Part shown: positions 1 to 10,382 of the stretch, piece by piece | Numbering within the stretch: the first letter of the stretch is position 1 | Layout of the letters: each line of letters opens with the position of its first letter | Assembly: GCF_901827205.1 (NCBI RefSeq) | Contig: NZ_LR594675.1 | Span: 4,588,001-4,652,000, forward strand | DNA length: 64,000 bases | Reading direction: 5' to 3' | Origin: Variovorax sp. PBS-H4 | GTDB taxonomy: Bacteria > Pseudomonadota > Gammaproteobacteria > Burkholderiales > Burkholderiaceae_C | The notes under the pieces: generated by a model | Told to the model about the DNA's origin: nothing | Seen by the model: the letters and a program-made list of their open reading frames with translations, nothing else | The model's database searches: none | Program-made: the position numbers and the translations under genes

Positions 1-14
1 TCCAGGGAGGCCGA

Positions 15-2408
<2,394 letters not shown>

Positions 2409-2596
2409 GGGAAAGCTCCAGAAGTTGAAACCGGGACGACATGCAGACGGCGCGGCGCGATCGTTCTGATTGCTCTGGGCGCAAACGCGGTGTGCATGGA
2501 TGAAGGTAGGGACGACGGGAACGGGCGCATTCCCGATAATGTGCCGGATTGTAGGCGCCGAGTGGGTCGGCGCGCCGCAGGACAAGGCCGTCAAGC

Positions 2597-3418
2597 ATGC
2601 ACACACGCACCGTTTTCTTCGTCTCCGACGGCACCGGCATCACCGCCGAAACCTTCGGGAACGCCGTCTTGGCCCAGTTCGAGATCAAACCCCGCCATGT
2701 GCGGCTGCCCTTCACCGATACGGTGGACAAGGCGCACCAGGCGGTGCGCAGGATCAACCATACGGCGGAAGTGGAAGGGCTGCGCCCCATCGTCTTCACC
2801 ACACTGGCGAACATGGAAGTACTGGAGGTGATCGAGACAGGTTGCAAGGGCATGCTGCTCGACATGTTCGGCACCTTCGTGCGGCCTCTCGAGATCGAGT
2901 TGGCGATGAAATCCAATCATCGCATCGGCCGGTTCAGCGACGTCAGCAAGAGCAAGGAATACAACGCCCGGATTCAGGCCATCGACTTCAGCCTGGCACA
3001 TGACGATGGTCAAAGCAACCGCGATCTCGAAAGTGCCGACGTGATACTGATCGGGGTCAGCCGCAGCGGCAAGACACCGACCTCACTTTATCTCGCGATG
3101 CAGCACGGCCTGAAGGCGGCCAACTATCCGCTGATTCCCGAGGACTTCGAGCGCCGCCAGTTGCCGCCGGCGCTGATGCCGCACCGCAAGAAAATCTTCG
3201 GGCTCACGATCCAACCCGAGCGCCTGAGCGAGATCCGCAACGAGAGGCGGCCGAACTCGCGCTACGCAAGTATCGAGAACTGCCGGCATGAGGTGAGCGA
3301 GGCCGAGGCCATGATGCGGCGCGCCGGCATTCGATGGCTGTCCACCACGACGAAGTCGATCGAGGAGATCGCGACCACCATCCTGCAAGAACTGCGGCCA
3401 GAACGGCTGACCTACTGA
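2597..3418 (+). CDS. ppsR: PEP synthase regulatory kinase/pyrophosphorylase (DUF299)
   Basis: Bifunctional enzyme that inactivates PEP synthase by ADP-dependent phosphorylation of an active-site threonine and reactivates it by Pi-dependent dephosphorylation. The 273-residue sequence shows the family start TVFFVSDGTGITAETFG and the P-loop-like GVSRSGKTPTSLYLA, both diagnostic. Length is normal for the family. It is divergent from ppsA across a 188-bp intergenic region, the usual arrangement in betaproteobacteria. Confidence 0.95.
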   Translation: MHTRTVFFVSDGTGITAETFGNAVLAQFEIKPRHVRLPFTDTVDKAHQAVRRINHTAEVEGLRPIVFTTLANMEVLEVIETGCKGMLLDMFGTFVRPLEIELAMKSNHRIGRFSDVSKSKEYNARIQAIDFSLAHDDGQSNRDLESADVILIGVSRSGKTPTSLYLAMQHGLKAANYPLIPEDFERRQLPPALMPHRKKIFGLTIQPERLSEIRNERRPNSRYASIENCRHEVSEAEAMMRRAGIRWLSTTTKSIEEIATTILQELRPERLTY

Positions 3419-3441
3419 GCGTGCGCCTCACCCGCAGTTAC

Positions 3442-3459
3442 TAAGATTGATCTTATAAT
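3442..3459 (+). promoter_or_regulatory. Palindrome and -10 element for a leaderless marR transcript
   Basis: A perfect inverted repeat, TAAGAT-TG-ATCTTA (3442-3455), is directly overlapped by a consensus TATAAT (3454-3459). The GTG start of the regulator follows only 7 nt after the -10 box, so the transcript should begin at or next to the start codon. The palindrome is a natural candidate for the autoregulatory operator of the MarR-type protein. A good -35 box is not visible. Confidence 0.55.
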
Positions 3460-3465
3460 CGGCGC

Positions 3466-3945
3466 GTGGCAAGCCCTTCCGCCGACACCCTGCACACCGC
3501 CGTACGACTGCGTGCGTCGATCTCACAACTGACCCGGCATCTTCGCGCGCAAAGCGCCGAGTCCGCCGGCTCGGCACGCCTCAGTGTGCTCGGGCAGCTG
3601 TACCGGCGCGGCCCGCTGAGCCCGACCGAATTGGCGCTGCATGAGCGCGTCAAGCTCCAAACGCTCACACGGCTGTTGGCGGAGATCGGGAGAGAGGGGC
3701 TGATTGAACGCCGCGCCGATACAGGTGACGCGCGCAAATCCATTCTTTCTCTGACCGACGCAGGCGCGCGGTTGCTGGGAGCCGAGGTCCATCGCAGGGA
3801 AACCTCGCTCGCAGCCGCGATCGCGGAATGCCTGAGCAAAGGTGAGCGCGCGGATCTGCTTGCGGCCTGCGAACTGATCGACCGCGTCGCCCAATCACTG
3901 GAATTGCCACCGCGGTCTCAGCCAGCTCCGCCCCTCAAGGCATGA
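3466..3945 (+). CDS. MarR-family transcriptional regulator
   Basis: Winged-helix regulator of 159 residues. The helix-turn-helix is visible as RGPLSPTELALHERVKLQTLTRLLAEIGREGLIERRADTGD split over about residues 50-85, with the typical wing (RRADTGDARKSILSLTDAG). The start is a GTG with no Shine-Dalgarno, directly after a TATAAT. The stop overlaps the start of the next gene (ATGA), so it is co-transcribed with an exporter-like membrane protein. MarR proteins commonly respond to aromatic acids and control adjacent efflux genes, which suits the neighbour; the ligand is unknown. Confidence 0.88.
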   Translation: MASPSADTLHTAVRLRASISQLTRHLRAQSAESAGSARLSVLGQLYRRGPLSPTELALHERVKLQTLTRLLAEIGREGLIERRADTGDARKSILSLTDAGARLLGAEVHRRETSLAAAIAECLSKGERADLLAACELIDRVAQSLELPPRSQPAPPLKA

Positions 3946-4964
3946 GCGACTCGACCTGGCGCCAGGGCTTGCAACTGGCGGCAGCCGTGCTGCTGTCTTA
4001 CCTCACATCCACGGCCCTGCGGCTGCCGGAAGGCTTCTGGGCCGTGATGAGCGCCCTGATCGTGGTGCGCCCCAGCACTGTTTCCACACTTGGCGCAGGC
4101 TGGGATCGCATGCGTGCCACGGCTGCGGGGGCAGGCGTCGGGTTGGGGGGTGTCTGGCTGCAGGACCACTTCGGCTTCGACTCGACGGCAGCAGTGCTGG
4201 GCACCATAGCTCTTCTCGCAGCAGCCAGCGCGTGGCGCTCGTCCATGCGCAACGTGCCGATTGCCGCCTTGATCGTGCTCTCGAGCGGTGCAATGGCGGG
4301 CCATTCGGCGCTGCAGGTCGCTGGGTTGAGAGTGGCCCAGATCGCCATCGGGGTGGCAAGCGGCGTTGTCGTTTCGCTGTTGGGAGTTCAATGGAACGCC
4401 CGCGCGCGTTTTGACGCGGCGTGTGCATCGGCGTTGCGCAAGATGGCTGAGCACGTCGTGAGCGATTTGGGAGCGCGGACGCCCCCGGCGCACGAGAAGG
4501 AAGCCGCCGCAGCCGAGCTGCGGCTCGCGCTGCGGGAGCTGGCGGTACAGGCAGCAAGCGCAGATCGCGAAGCCAGGTTCTGGCGGCGTCTGAGCCGCTG
4601 CTGGCGCGAACTCCCGCAACGCAGCGAGACCGCCCGCTGTGTCGGCCTCGCGCGACTGACGATCCGGACCGCGCACGACGCCGCCCTGTTGGGGCGCCTG
4701 GCCGACAGCGCAACGATGGGGCGTGACGATCCGGCATGGACGAGCCTGGCACAAGCTGCGAACCGAGCGTTGTCGACAACGGCGAACAGCATCGAAGGCC
4801 ACGGTCCTCCCGAGCTTGGCCTGTTGCGTCCTTTCGCGGCGAAAGTCACCTTGCCCGCCGGGGAGCTTCAAGCTCCGCTCGCACCTCCGATTCCGTGGAT
4901 CGCACCGGCAGCACGCTTGCTGATGCAGGATCTCACGAGCCTCGCCGGTCGAGCCGCCTGTTAA
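3942..4964 (+). CDS. FUSC-family (aromatic acid exporter-like) membrane protein
   Basis: A 340-residue inner-membrane protein with about six transmembrane segments in the first 150 residues (for example LQLAAAVLLSYLTSTALRL, then VMSALIVVRPSTVSTLG) followed by a soluble helical tail. This matches the FUSC/AaeB-like N-terminal module, in a short single-module form. It starts by ATGA overlap with the MarR gene, suggesting a regulator-exporter pair for a toxic small organic acid. Its stop overlaps the convergent ahpF stop by 4 nt. The substrate cannot be read from the sequence. Confidence 0.8.
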   Translation: MSDSTWRQGLQLAAAVLLSYLTSTALRLPEGFWAVMSALIVVRPSTVSTLGAGWDRMRATAAGAGVGLGGVWLQDHFGFDSTAAVLGTIALLAAASAWRSSMRNVPIAALIVLSSGAMAGHSALQVAGLRVAQIAIGVASGVVVSLLGVQWNARARFDAACASALRKMAEHVVSDLGARTPPAHEKEAAAAELRLALRELAVQAASADREARFWRRLSRCWRELPQRSETARCVGLARLTIRTAHDAALLGRLADSATMGRDDPAWTSLAQAANRALSTTANSIEGHGPPELGLLRPFAAKVTLPAGELQAPLAPPIPWIAPAARLLMQDLTSLAGRAAC

Positions 4965-6550
4965 GCCACGGCCTCGGCTGTTGCGCCTTTTTCTGCCGGT
5001 GCCGAGGTACGGATCAGGTGGTCGAAGGCGCTGAGCGCCGCCTTCGCGCCATCACCGGCCGCGATGATGATCTGCTTGAACGGGACCGTCGTCGCATCGC
5101 CGGCCGCGAACACGCCGGGCACCGAGGTCTGACCCTTCGCGTCGACCACGATCTCGCCGTGCTTCGAGAGCTCGAGCGTGCCCTTCAGCCAGTCTGTGTT
5201 GGGCACCAGGCCGATCTGGACGAACACGCCCTCCAGCGCAACCTTGCGGGTCTCGCCTGTCGCGCGGTCCTTGTAGATCAGGCCGTCGACCTTCTGCTGG
5301 TCGCCAGTGATTTCGGTGGTCTGCGCGTTGGTGACGATCTCGACGTTGGCAAGGCTCTTCAGCTTGCGCTGCAGCACCGCGTCTGCACGCAGTTGGGTGT
5401 CGAACTCGAGCAACGTGACATGGCCGACGATGCCGGCCAGATCGATAGCGGCTTCGACGCCCGAGTTGCCGCCGCCTATGACCGCCACACGCTTGCCCTT
5501 GAAGAGCGGCCCGTCACAGTGCGGGCAATAGGCCACGCCCTTGTTCTTGTACTCCTGCTCGCCCGGTACATTGATGTTGCGCCAACGTGCGCCCGTCGAT
5601 AGCACGACGGAGCGGCTCTTGAGCGAGGCACCGTTCTCGAGCTTGATCTCTATCAGGTCCTTGCCGGGCACCAGTGCCGATGCGCGCTGGAGATTCATGA
5701 TGTCGACTTCGTAGTGGCGCACATGCTCTTCGAGCGCCAGGGCGAAGCGAGGGCCCTCTGTTTCCTTGATCGAAATGAAGTTTTCGATGCCCAACGTGTC
5801 GAGCACCTGGCCGCCGAAGCGCTCGGAGGCGATGCCGGTCCGGATGCCCTTGCGCGCGGCATAGACCGCCGCCGCCGCCCCGGCGGGACCGCCGCCCACG
5901 ATCAAGACGTCGAAGGGATCCTTGGCGGCGATCTTCTTCGCCTCGCGCTCGACGCCGCTGGTGTCGATCTTCGCAAGAATTTCTTCCAGGCTCATGCGGC
6001 CCTGGCCGAACTCGGTGCCGTTCAGGAAAACCGTGGGAACAGCCATGACCTGGCGTTCCTTCACCTCGTCCTGAAAGAGCGAGCCGTCGATCATGGTGGT
6101 CCTGATGCTCGGGTTCTGCACAGCCATCAGGTTGAGCGCCTGCACGACGTCCGGGCAGTTGTGGCAGGTGAGCGAAATGTAGACCTCGAACTCGAAGTCG
6201 CCCTCCAGCGCGCGGATCTGCTCGAGAACGGCCTGCTCCACCTTAGGCGGGTAGCCGCCGACCTGGAGCAGCGCCAGAATGAGCGATGTGAACTCGTGAC
6301 CCATGGGCAAGCCGGCGAAACGCGGGCCGTTGCTCTGGCTTGGGCGATTGATCGAGAACGATGGCTTGCGGTGGTTGTCGTCGCGGCTCTCGATGACCTT
6401 CACCAGCGATGACGACTCCGCCACATCATTCAGCAGCGATTGCAGGTCGATCGACGCCTTGCTGTCATCGAGCGAGGCGACGATTTCCACGGGCTGCGTA
6501 ATGCGATCGAGATAGCTTTTCAGTTGTGCTTTGGTGCCGGCGTCGAGCAT
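4961..6550 (-). CDS. ahpF: Alkyl hydroperoxide reductase subunit F
   Basis: NAD(P)H-dependent FAD disulfide reductase that recycles AhpC. The 529 residues have the expected layout: N-terminal tandem thioredoxin-fold domain with the CHNC redox pair (SLTCHNCPDVV, about residue 130), FAD-binding GGGPAGAAAAVYAARKG (about 220), the central CPHCDGP redox disulfide, NAD-binding GGGNSGVEAA, and the C-terminal FAD motif GVFAAGDATTVPFKQI. It lies downstream of ahpC on the same strand, 84 bp after a terminator-like hairpin, so it may have its own promoter or be read through. Confidence 0.97.
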   Translation of the reverse strand: MLDAGTKAQLKSYLDRITQPVEIVASLDDSKASIDLQSLLNDVAESSSLVKVIESRDDNHRKPSFSINRPSQSNGPRFAGLPMGHEFTSLILALLQVGGYPPKVEQAVLEQIRALEGDFEFEVYISLTCHNCPDVVQALNLMAVQNPSIRTTMIDGSLFQDEVKERQVMAVPTVFLNGTEFGQGRMSLEEILAKIDTSGVEREAKKIAAKDPFDVLIVGGGPAGAAAAVYAARKGIRTGIASERFGGQVLDTLGIENFISIKETEGPRFALALEEHVRHYEVDIMNLQRASALVPGKDLIEIKLENGASLKSRSVVLSTGARWRNINVPGEQEYKNKGVAYCPHCDGPLFKGKRVAVIGGGNSGVEAAIDLAGIVGHVTLLEFDTQLRADAVLQRKLKSLANVEIVTNAQTTEITGDQQKVDGLIYKDRATGETRKVALEGVFVQIGLVPNTDWLKGTLELSKHGEIVVDAKGQTSVPGVFAAGDATTVPFKQIIIAAGDGAKAALSAFDHLIRTSAPAEKGATAEAVA

Positions 6551-6586
6551 GGCGAACTCACCTCTTAAGAATCGAAAGGCAGAAAC

Positions 6587-6616
6587 AGAAAAGCCCGGGT
6601 GCGAACGCGCCCGGGC
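6587..6616 (-). terminator. Rho-independent terminator after ahpC
   Basis: On the minus strand GCCCGGG and CCCGGGC form a 7-bp GC stem (6593-6599 with 6610-6616) followed by TTTTCTG. It sits between ahpC and ahpF and could reduce ahpF relative to ahpC, which is needed in excess. Confidence 0.75.
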
Positions 6617-6634
6617 CTGGCGCGAACGGATGGC

Positions 6635-7207
6635 TTAGATCTTGCCGACCAGGTCGAACGACGGCTTGAGCGTCTCGGCGCCCTCGGTCCACTTCGCAGG
6701 GCAGACTTCACCCGGGTGAGCGGCAACATACTGGGCAGCCTTCACGCGACGCAGCAATTCGGCGGCGTCGCGGCCAATACCGTTGTCGTGCACCTCAACG
6801 GTCTTGATCTTGCCTTCGGGGTCGATCACGAAGGTGCCACGATAAGCAAGGCCGGCGTCTTCGCCTTCCTCGATCAGGACCTGGAAGGCGCGTGCGAGCT
6901 GCTGGCTGGGGTCGCCGATCAGGGGGTACTTGACCTTGGCGATGGTGTCGGAGGTGTCATGCCAAGCCTTGTGCGTGAAGTGGGTGTCCGTCGACACGCC
7001 GTAGATCTCGACCCCGAGCTTCTGGAATTCCGCGTAGTGATCGGCCAGGTCGCCGAGTTCGGTCGGGCACACGAAGGTGAAGTCGGCCGGATAGAAGACG
7101 ACGACAGACCACTTGCCCTTGAAGCTTTCATTGCTGACCGGGACAAACTTGCCGTTGTGATATGCGGTGGCTTTGAACGGGACGATTTCTGTGTTGATCA
7201 GGGACAT
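6635..7207 (-). CDS. ahpC: Alkyl hydroperoxide reductase subunit C (peroxiredoxin)
   Basis: Typical 2-Cys peroxiredoxin of 190 residues that reduces H2O2 and organic peroxides. The peroxidatic cysteine lies in FYPADFTFVCPTELGDLAD (about residue 47) and the resolving cysteine in HPGEVCPAKW near the C-terminus. I start at ATG 7207 (MSLINTEIVPFK), the standard family N-terminus, although the frame is open further upstream. An OxyR-type site is 70-106 bp upstream and ahpF follows. Confidence 0.97.
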   Translation of the reverse strand: MSLINTEIVPFKATAYHNGKFVPVSNESFKGKWSVVVFYPADFTFVCPTELGDLADHYAEFQKLGVEIYGVSTDTHFTHKAWHDTSDTIAKVKYPLIGDPSQQLARAFQVLIEEGEDAGLAYRGTFVIDPEGKIKTVEVHDNGIGRDAAELLRRVKAAQYVAAHPGEVCPAKWTEGAETLKPSFDLVGKI

Positions 7208-7276
7208 GTAGCGATTCCTTGCTGAGACTATTGAAAATGCGAGCCTCGAGTATAACCAATGATCAGAACACTTTCG

Positions 7277-7313
7277 ATAGCGGAGCACTATTGGATGAAT
7301 TGGGGTGCACTAT
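7277..7313 (-). promoter_or_regulatory. OxyR-type binding site upstream of ahpC
   Basis: Four tetranucleotides occur at exact 7-bp spacing: ATAG (7277-7280), CTAT (7288-7291), ATTG (7299-7302) and CTAT (7310-7313). The OxyR consensus is ATAG-N7-CTAT-N7-ATAG-N7-CTAT, so 15 of 16 core bases match. On the minus strand a TATACT -10-like box follows before ahpC, placing OxyR next to the -35 region as expected for activation. The bfr gene on the other strand lies 140 bp away. Confidence 0.8.
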
Positions 7314-7454
7314 GAAGGACGCCCTGGGCAGTGCTGCGTCCCAATGCGAACACCTATCACCATCACACGCATGCAGAACGCCCGAACAGGGGTTCTCTTG
7401 CCTGCGGCTGCGCGCCGCTCACACAATCCATGCTTTCAAGAACAAGGAAGAACC

Positions 7455-7931
7455 ATGAAGGGCGACCCCCAAGTCATCGACTATCTGCAGGCGCAGCTGA
7501 AGAACGAGCTGACCGCGATCAATCAATATTTCCTGCACTACCGGATGCTCAAGCACTGGGGTTTGGACAAGCTGGCCAAGAAGGAATACGAAGAATCCAT
7601 TGGCGAGATGAAGCACGCAGACAAGCTCATGGACCGCATCTTCATGCTGGACGGCCTGCCAAACCTGCAAGACCTGGCCAAGCTCCGCATAGGTGAAGAC
7701 GTACCCGAAATCCTGCAGTGCGACCTTGCCTCCGAAACAGGTGCTCAGGCCACCATCAAGGACGGCATCGCCCACTGCGAGGCGGTTCGCGACTACGTTT
7801 CGCGCGACCTCCTGCAGGGTATTCTGGACGACACCGAAGAGCACATCGACTTTCTGGAGACCCAGATCGATCTGGTCGGCAAGGTCGGCCTGCAAAACTA
7901 CCTGCAGTCGCAGATGGGCGAAGTCGAGTAA
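7455..7931 (+). CDS. bfr: Bacterioferritin
   Basis: Haem-containing 24-mer iron-storage protein with ferroxidase activity; 158 residues, the normal length. Visible ligands: Glu18, Glu51, His54, Glu94 and His130 of the di-iron centre, and Met52 (GEMKHAD), the axial haem ligand. By direct comparison with E. coli Bfr, the position of Glu127 is Thr here with Glu128 adjacent, a variation to note. ATG at 7455 follows AAGGAAG. A strong terminator follows, and the partner ferredoxin gene bfd is next. Confidence 0.95.
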   Translation: MKGDPQVIDYLQAQLKNELTAINQYFLHYRMLKHWGLDKLAKKEYEESIGEMKHADKLMDRIFMLDGLPNLQDLAKLRIGEDVPEILQCDLASETGAQATIKDGIAHCEAVRDYVSRDLLQGILDDTEEHIDFLETQIDLVGKVGLQNYLQSQMGEVE

Positions 7932-7956
7932 GGCCCCTCACCTCCACTCTGATCCG

Positions 7957-7984
7957 GCGGGGCCCCTCAGGGGCCCCTTTTTTT
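7957..7984 (+). terminator. Rho-independent terminator after bfr
   Basis: GGGGCCCC (7959-7966) and a second GGGGCCCC (7970-7977) pair across a TCA loop and are followed by seven T residues. Confidence 0.9.
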
Positions 7985-8006
7985 GCCACTGGGGTCTTCA
8001 TAGTTA

Positions 8007-8036
8007 TTGCAAATGCGAGGAATTCGTATTTATAAT
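8007..8036 (+). promoter_or_regulatory. bfd promoter with inverted repeat (possible Fur box)
   Basis: TTGCAA (8007-8012), an 18-bp spacer and a consensus TATAAT (8031-8036) make a good sigma-70 promoter. An imperfect inverted repeat, AAATGCGA (8011-8018) with TCGTATTT (8024-8031), fills the spacer where a repressor would block RNA polymerase. Given the gene it drives, Fur is the likely protein, but the repeat is not a close match to the 19-bp Fur consensus. Confidence 0.5.
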
Positions 8037-8078
8037 CGCAGCTCCTACCAACAGCCAGCCAGACTGCCGCCCATTGCC

Positions 8079-8351
8079 ATGATCGTTTGCGTATGCCGCC
8101 GAGTGTCTGACCGTGAGATCGCGCGCCATGCCCGAGCGGGGATGACCTTTGACGAAGTGCAGTTCGAACTCGGCGTCGCCACCCAGTGCGGCCAATGCGA
8201 GAGCTGTGCACGCGACGTGGTCGCGCAGTGCAGCGCCTCCCATCCGATCGCCGCGCTCAACCGCGAAGCGGAGCCACGTTCGATCCAGCTTGCCAACGCA
8301 CTGACGGAAAGCAGGATATGGAACTCTTCTCGGTCCTCGGCATCAGCCTGA
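8079..8351 (+). CDS. bfd: Bacterioferritin-associated ferredoxin (Bfd-like [2Fe-2S])
   Basis: Small [2Fe-2S] protein expected to deliver electrons to bacterioferritin for iron release. The first 45 residues contain CVCRRVSD and the QCGQCESC cluster, giving the CxC...CxxC ligand set of the BFD domain. The C-terminal 40 residues have no clear family match, making it longer (90 residues) than the roughly 64 residues of E. coli Bfd. Its promoter carries an inverted repeat suggestive of iron control, and it precedes tonB. Confidence 0.9.
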   Translation: MIVCVCRRVSDREIARHARAGMTFDEVQFELGVATQCGQCESCARDVVAQCSASHPIAALNREAEPRSIQLANALTESRIWNSSRSSASA

Positions 8352-8392
8352 TCGTCGTAAGCAGCTCGGCATGGTGGATTTTTCGTAAGTAA
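8318..8392 (+). CDS. Possible 24-residue single-pass membrane peptide
   Basis: A short frame starting at ATG 8318 overlaps the end of bfd and encodes MELFSVLGISLIVVSSSAWW followed by IFRK. It is one transmembrane helix with a positively charged end. A GCAGGA purine stretch is just upstream. It may be a small membrane protein of the iron cluster, but size alone makes chance possible. Confidence 0.3.
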   Translation: MELFSVLGISLIVVSSSAWWIFRK

Positions 8393-8442
8393 CAGCCAGC
8401 GGTGCTGCATCCGGCGCTCTGCAGTGTCGGGCACTTGAATGT

Positions 8443-9141
8443 TTGATCGTGTCTGACCGCTTCTCCCCGTCGCCGCCTTCCGTTCTGGGCTTCTCACGCA
8501 ATGCGCTCATCGCGGGCGGCGTCGTCCTGTTCCACGTTGCGGCGCTCTGGGCATTGCAGAGCGGCCTGTTGCGGCGGACCGCCGAGGTGATCATCCCGGT
8601 AGAAATTCTGAGCGAATTCATCGAGCCGCCCAAACCGAAGGAAGTGCCACCTCCTCCGCCCCCTCCACCACCACCAAAGCCTCGGATCGTCAAGGCGCCG
8701 CCGCCGCCGCGGCCCCAAGCGATCCGCGAGCCCAAACCCACGCCCGCGCCGAATGCCCCCGTCGGCACGGTTGAGCCCCCACCGCCTCCCGCCCCGATTG
8801 CGCCACCCGCGCCAATCGCGCCACCGGCACCACCGCCCGCGCCGCCAGCCCCCCCCGCCGTGCAACTGCCTTCCGAGGATGCGGAGTACGCAAGAAGCTG
8901 CAAGCCCAACTACCCTGCCATGAGCACCCGCCTCGGCGAACAGGGCAAAGTCATTGTCAAGGTGGTCGTGGGCGCGGATGGTTTGCCAAAGCAGGTCGAT
9001 ATTCACAAGTCCAGCGGTTTCGACCGCCTGGATGCGGCGGCAAAAGAGGCCATGCTGAGGTGCCGTTTCTCACCCGGCAAGGTCGGCGGCGTCGCGAAAC
9101 AGATGTCCTACGACGCTCCCGTCAACTTTGTATTGAACTGA
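8443..9141 (+). CDS. tonB: TonB energy transducer
   Basis: Periplasm-spanning protein linking the ExbBD proton motor to outer-membrane siderophore/haem receptors. About 232 residues: one N-terminal membrane anchor (NALIAGGVVLFHVAALWAL), a long Pro/Lys-rich rigid segment (about residues 60-145), and a C-terminal TonB domain (YPAMSTRLGEQGKVIVKVVV ... VDIHKSSGFDRLDAAAKEA). No ATG is available; TTG at 8443 or GTG at 8449 are the possible starts. It is followed directly by exbB and exbD, the classical cluster. Confidence 0.93.
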   Translation: MIVSDRFSPSPPSVLGFSRNALIAGGVVLFHVAALWALQSGLLRRTAEVIIPVEILSEFIEPPKPKEVPPPPPPPPPPKPRIVKAPPPPRPQAIREPKPTPAPNAPVGTVEPPPPPAPIAPPAPIAPPAPPPAPPAPPAVQLPSEDAEYARSCKPNYPAMSTRLGEQGKVIVKVVVGADGLPKQVDIHKSSGFDRLDAAAKEAMLRCRFSPGKVGGVAKQMSYDAPVNFVLN

Positions 9142-9159
9142 TCTTTTTTTGGAGTGCTT

Positions 9160-9873
9160 ATGGATTCCCACTTTGGCCTGATGAACGTCTGGAGTCAGGG
9201 CGACTTCGTCACCCGTGCCGTGGCCCTGCTCCTGGTCGGCATGTCGCTCGCGTCTTGGATCGTGATCCTGGTCAAGGCACTGGACATCATCCGGTACAAG
9301 CGCCTCGCCAAGCACTCGCAGGACTTCTGGCACAGCGAAGACTTTGCCACTGCCCTCAACAAGCTGGGCAAGGATGACAGCAACCCGTTTCGTGCGCTGG
9401 CGCTGGAAGGCCGGGAAGCGGCGGCGCATCATCGCAATACCAAGGCGCATCTGCACGACGCGCTCGATGTCAGCGACTGGATCACCCGCGCGCTGCGCAA
9501 CGGCATCGACGAATTCACTGCACGGCTGCAGACAGGCCTCGCCATCCTGGCCTCCGTGGGCTCTACGGCGCCATTCATCGGCCTGTTCGGGACGGTCTGG
9601 GGCATCTACCACGCCCTGATGAGCATCAGCTCGGCCGGTCAAGCAACTATCGACAAGGTGGCCGGGCCGATCGGCGAAGCGCTGATCATGACGGCGCTGG
9701 GCCTCGCGGTCGCCATTCCCGCCGTGCTGGGCTACAACGCACTGGTACGCGGCAACAAATTCGTGCTGACCAAACTCAACAGCTTCGCGCATGACCTTCA
9801 TGCCTACTTCGTGACCGGCGCGCGGGTGCAAAGCGGCGTCGAGGCCACGGTGGTTCCGCTCAAGAAAGGCTGA
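9160..9873 (+). CDS. exbB: Biopolymer transport protein ExbB (MotA/TolQ/ExbB channel)
   Basis: Inner-membrane proton-channel subunit of the TonB motor; 237 residues. Three transmembrane segments are visible: VTRAVALLLVGMSLASWIVI near residue 20, ILASVGSTAPFIGLFGTVWG near 130, and IGEALIMTALGLAVAIPAVL near 175, with the conserved GTVWG and T/A-rich pore. The ATG at 9160 is 5 nt after GGAG and is preferred over the GTG at 9154. It lies 18 bp after tonB and 8 bp before exbD. Confidence 0.95.
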   Translation: MDSHFGLMNVWSQGDFVTRAVALLLVGMSLASWIVILVKALDIIRYKRLAKHSQDFWHSEDFATALNKLGKDDSNPFRALALEGREAAAHHRNTKAHLHDALDVSDWITRALRNGIDEFTARLQTGLAILASVGSTAPFIGLFGTVWGIYHALMSISSAGQATIDKVAGPIGEALIMTALGLAVAIPAVLGYNALVRGNKFVLTKLNSFAHDLHAYFVTGARVQSGVEATVVPLKKG

Positions 9874-9881
9874 GTAATACG

Positions 9882-10295
9882 ATGGCTTTCGGCACCCAGG
9901 ACGAGCCCGACGAGGTCATGAATGAGATCAACATGACGCCGCTGGTCGACGTCATGCTGGTGCTTCTCATCATCTTCATCATCACCGTTCCCGTGATGAA
10001 GCATGCCGTGAATATCGACCTTCCCCGCGCCAGCAGCGAACCGGAGCACACCAAGCCGCAGAACATCGTGTTTACGGTAGCGGCCGACGGCAGCTATTAC
10101 TGGAACGAGCAGAAGATCGCGGACAGCGAATTGACGACGCGCCTGGCAGCCGAGGCCGCCAAGGACCCGCAGCCTGAACTGCACATCCGCGGCGACAAGG
10201 CGGTCCGCTACGAGCGTGTGGCGCAAGCCATGTCGGCGGCGCGCGAAGCCGGGGTGCGCAAGATCGGATTCATCACTGAGCCCGAGCCCAAGTAG
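9882..10295 (+). CDS. exbD: Biopolymer transport protein ExbD
   Basis: Partner of ExbB; 137 residues with a cytoplasmic N-terminus, one transmembrane helix (residues about 22-42) preceded by the conserved INMTPLVDVMLVLLIIFI motif whose Asp is the proton-relay residue, and a periplasmic domain. Third gene of the tonB-exbB-exbD block; the Fur-controlled hemP gene follows after 87 bp. Confidence 0.96.
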   Translation: MAFGTQDEPDEVMNEINMTPLVDVMLVLLIIFIITVPVMKHAVNIDLPRASSEPEHTKPQNIVFTVAADGSYYWNEQKIADSELTTRLAAEAAKDPQPELHIRGDKAVRYERVAQAMSAAREAGVRKIGFITEPEPK

Positions 10296-10323
10296 CAAAC
10301 GCGCAGAAATACGATACGGGCGA

Positions 10324-10353
10324 TTGACATTTACTTGAGAATCGTTATCATTT
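10324..10353 (+). promoter_or_regulatory. hemP promoter with overlapping Fur box
   Basis: TTGACA (10324-10329), a 16-bp spacer and TATCAT (10346-10351) form a strong promoter. GAGAATCGTTATCATTT (10337-10353) overlaps spacer and -10 and matches the Fur consensus half GAtAAT...ATCATT well. Binding there would block transcription when iron is plentiful. Confidence 0.8.
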
Positions 10354-10382
10354 ACTCATCGTTTCGATGGAGGGAATTACCG

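Noticed and set aside
10335..10382. TTG start 48 nt upstream for HemP
   Set aside because: It lies inside the Fur box and promoter, so it cannot be in the transcript; ATG 10383 has a strong RBS.
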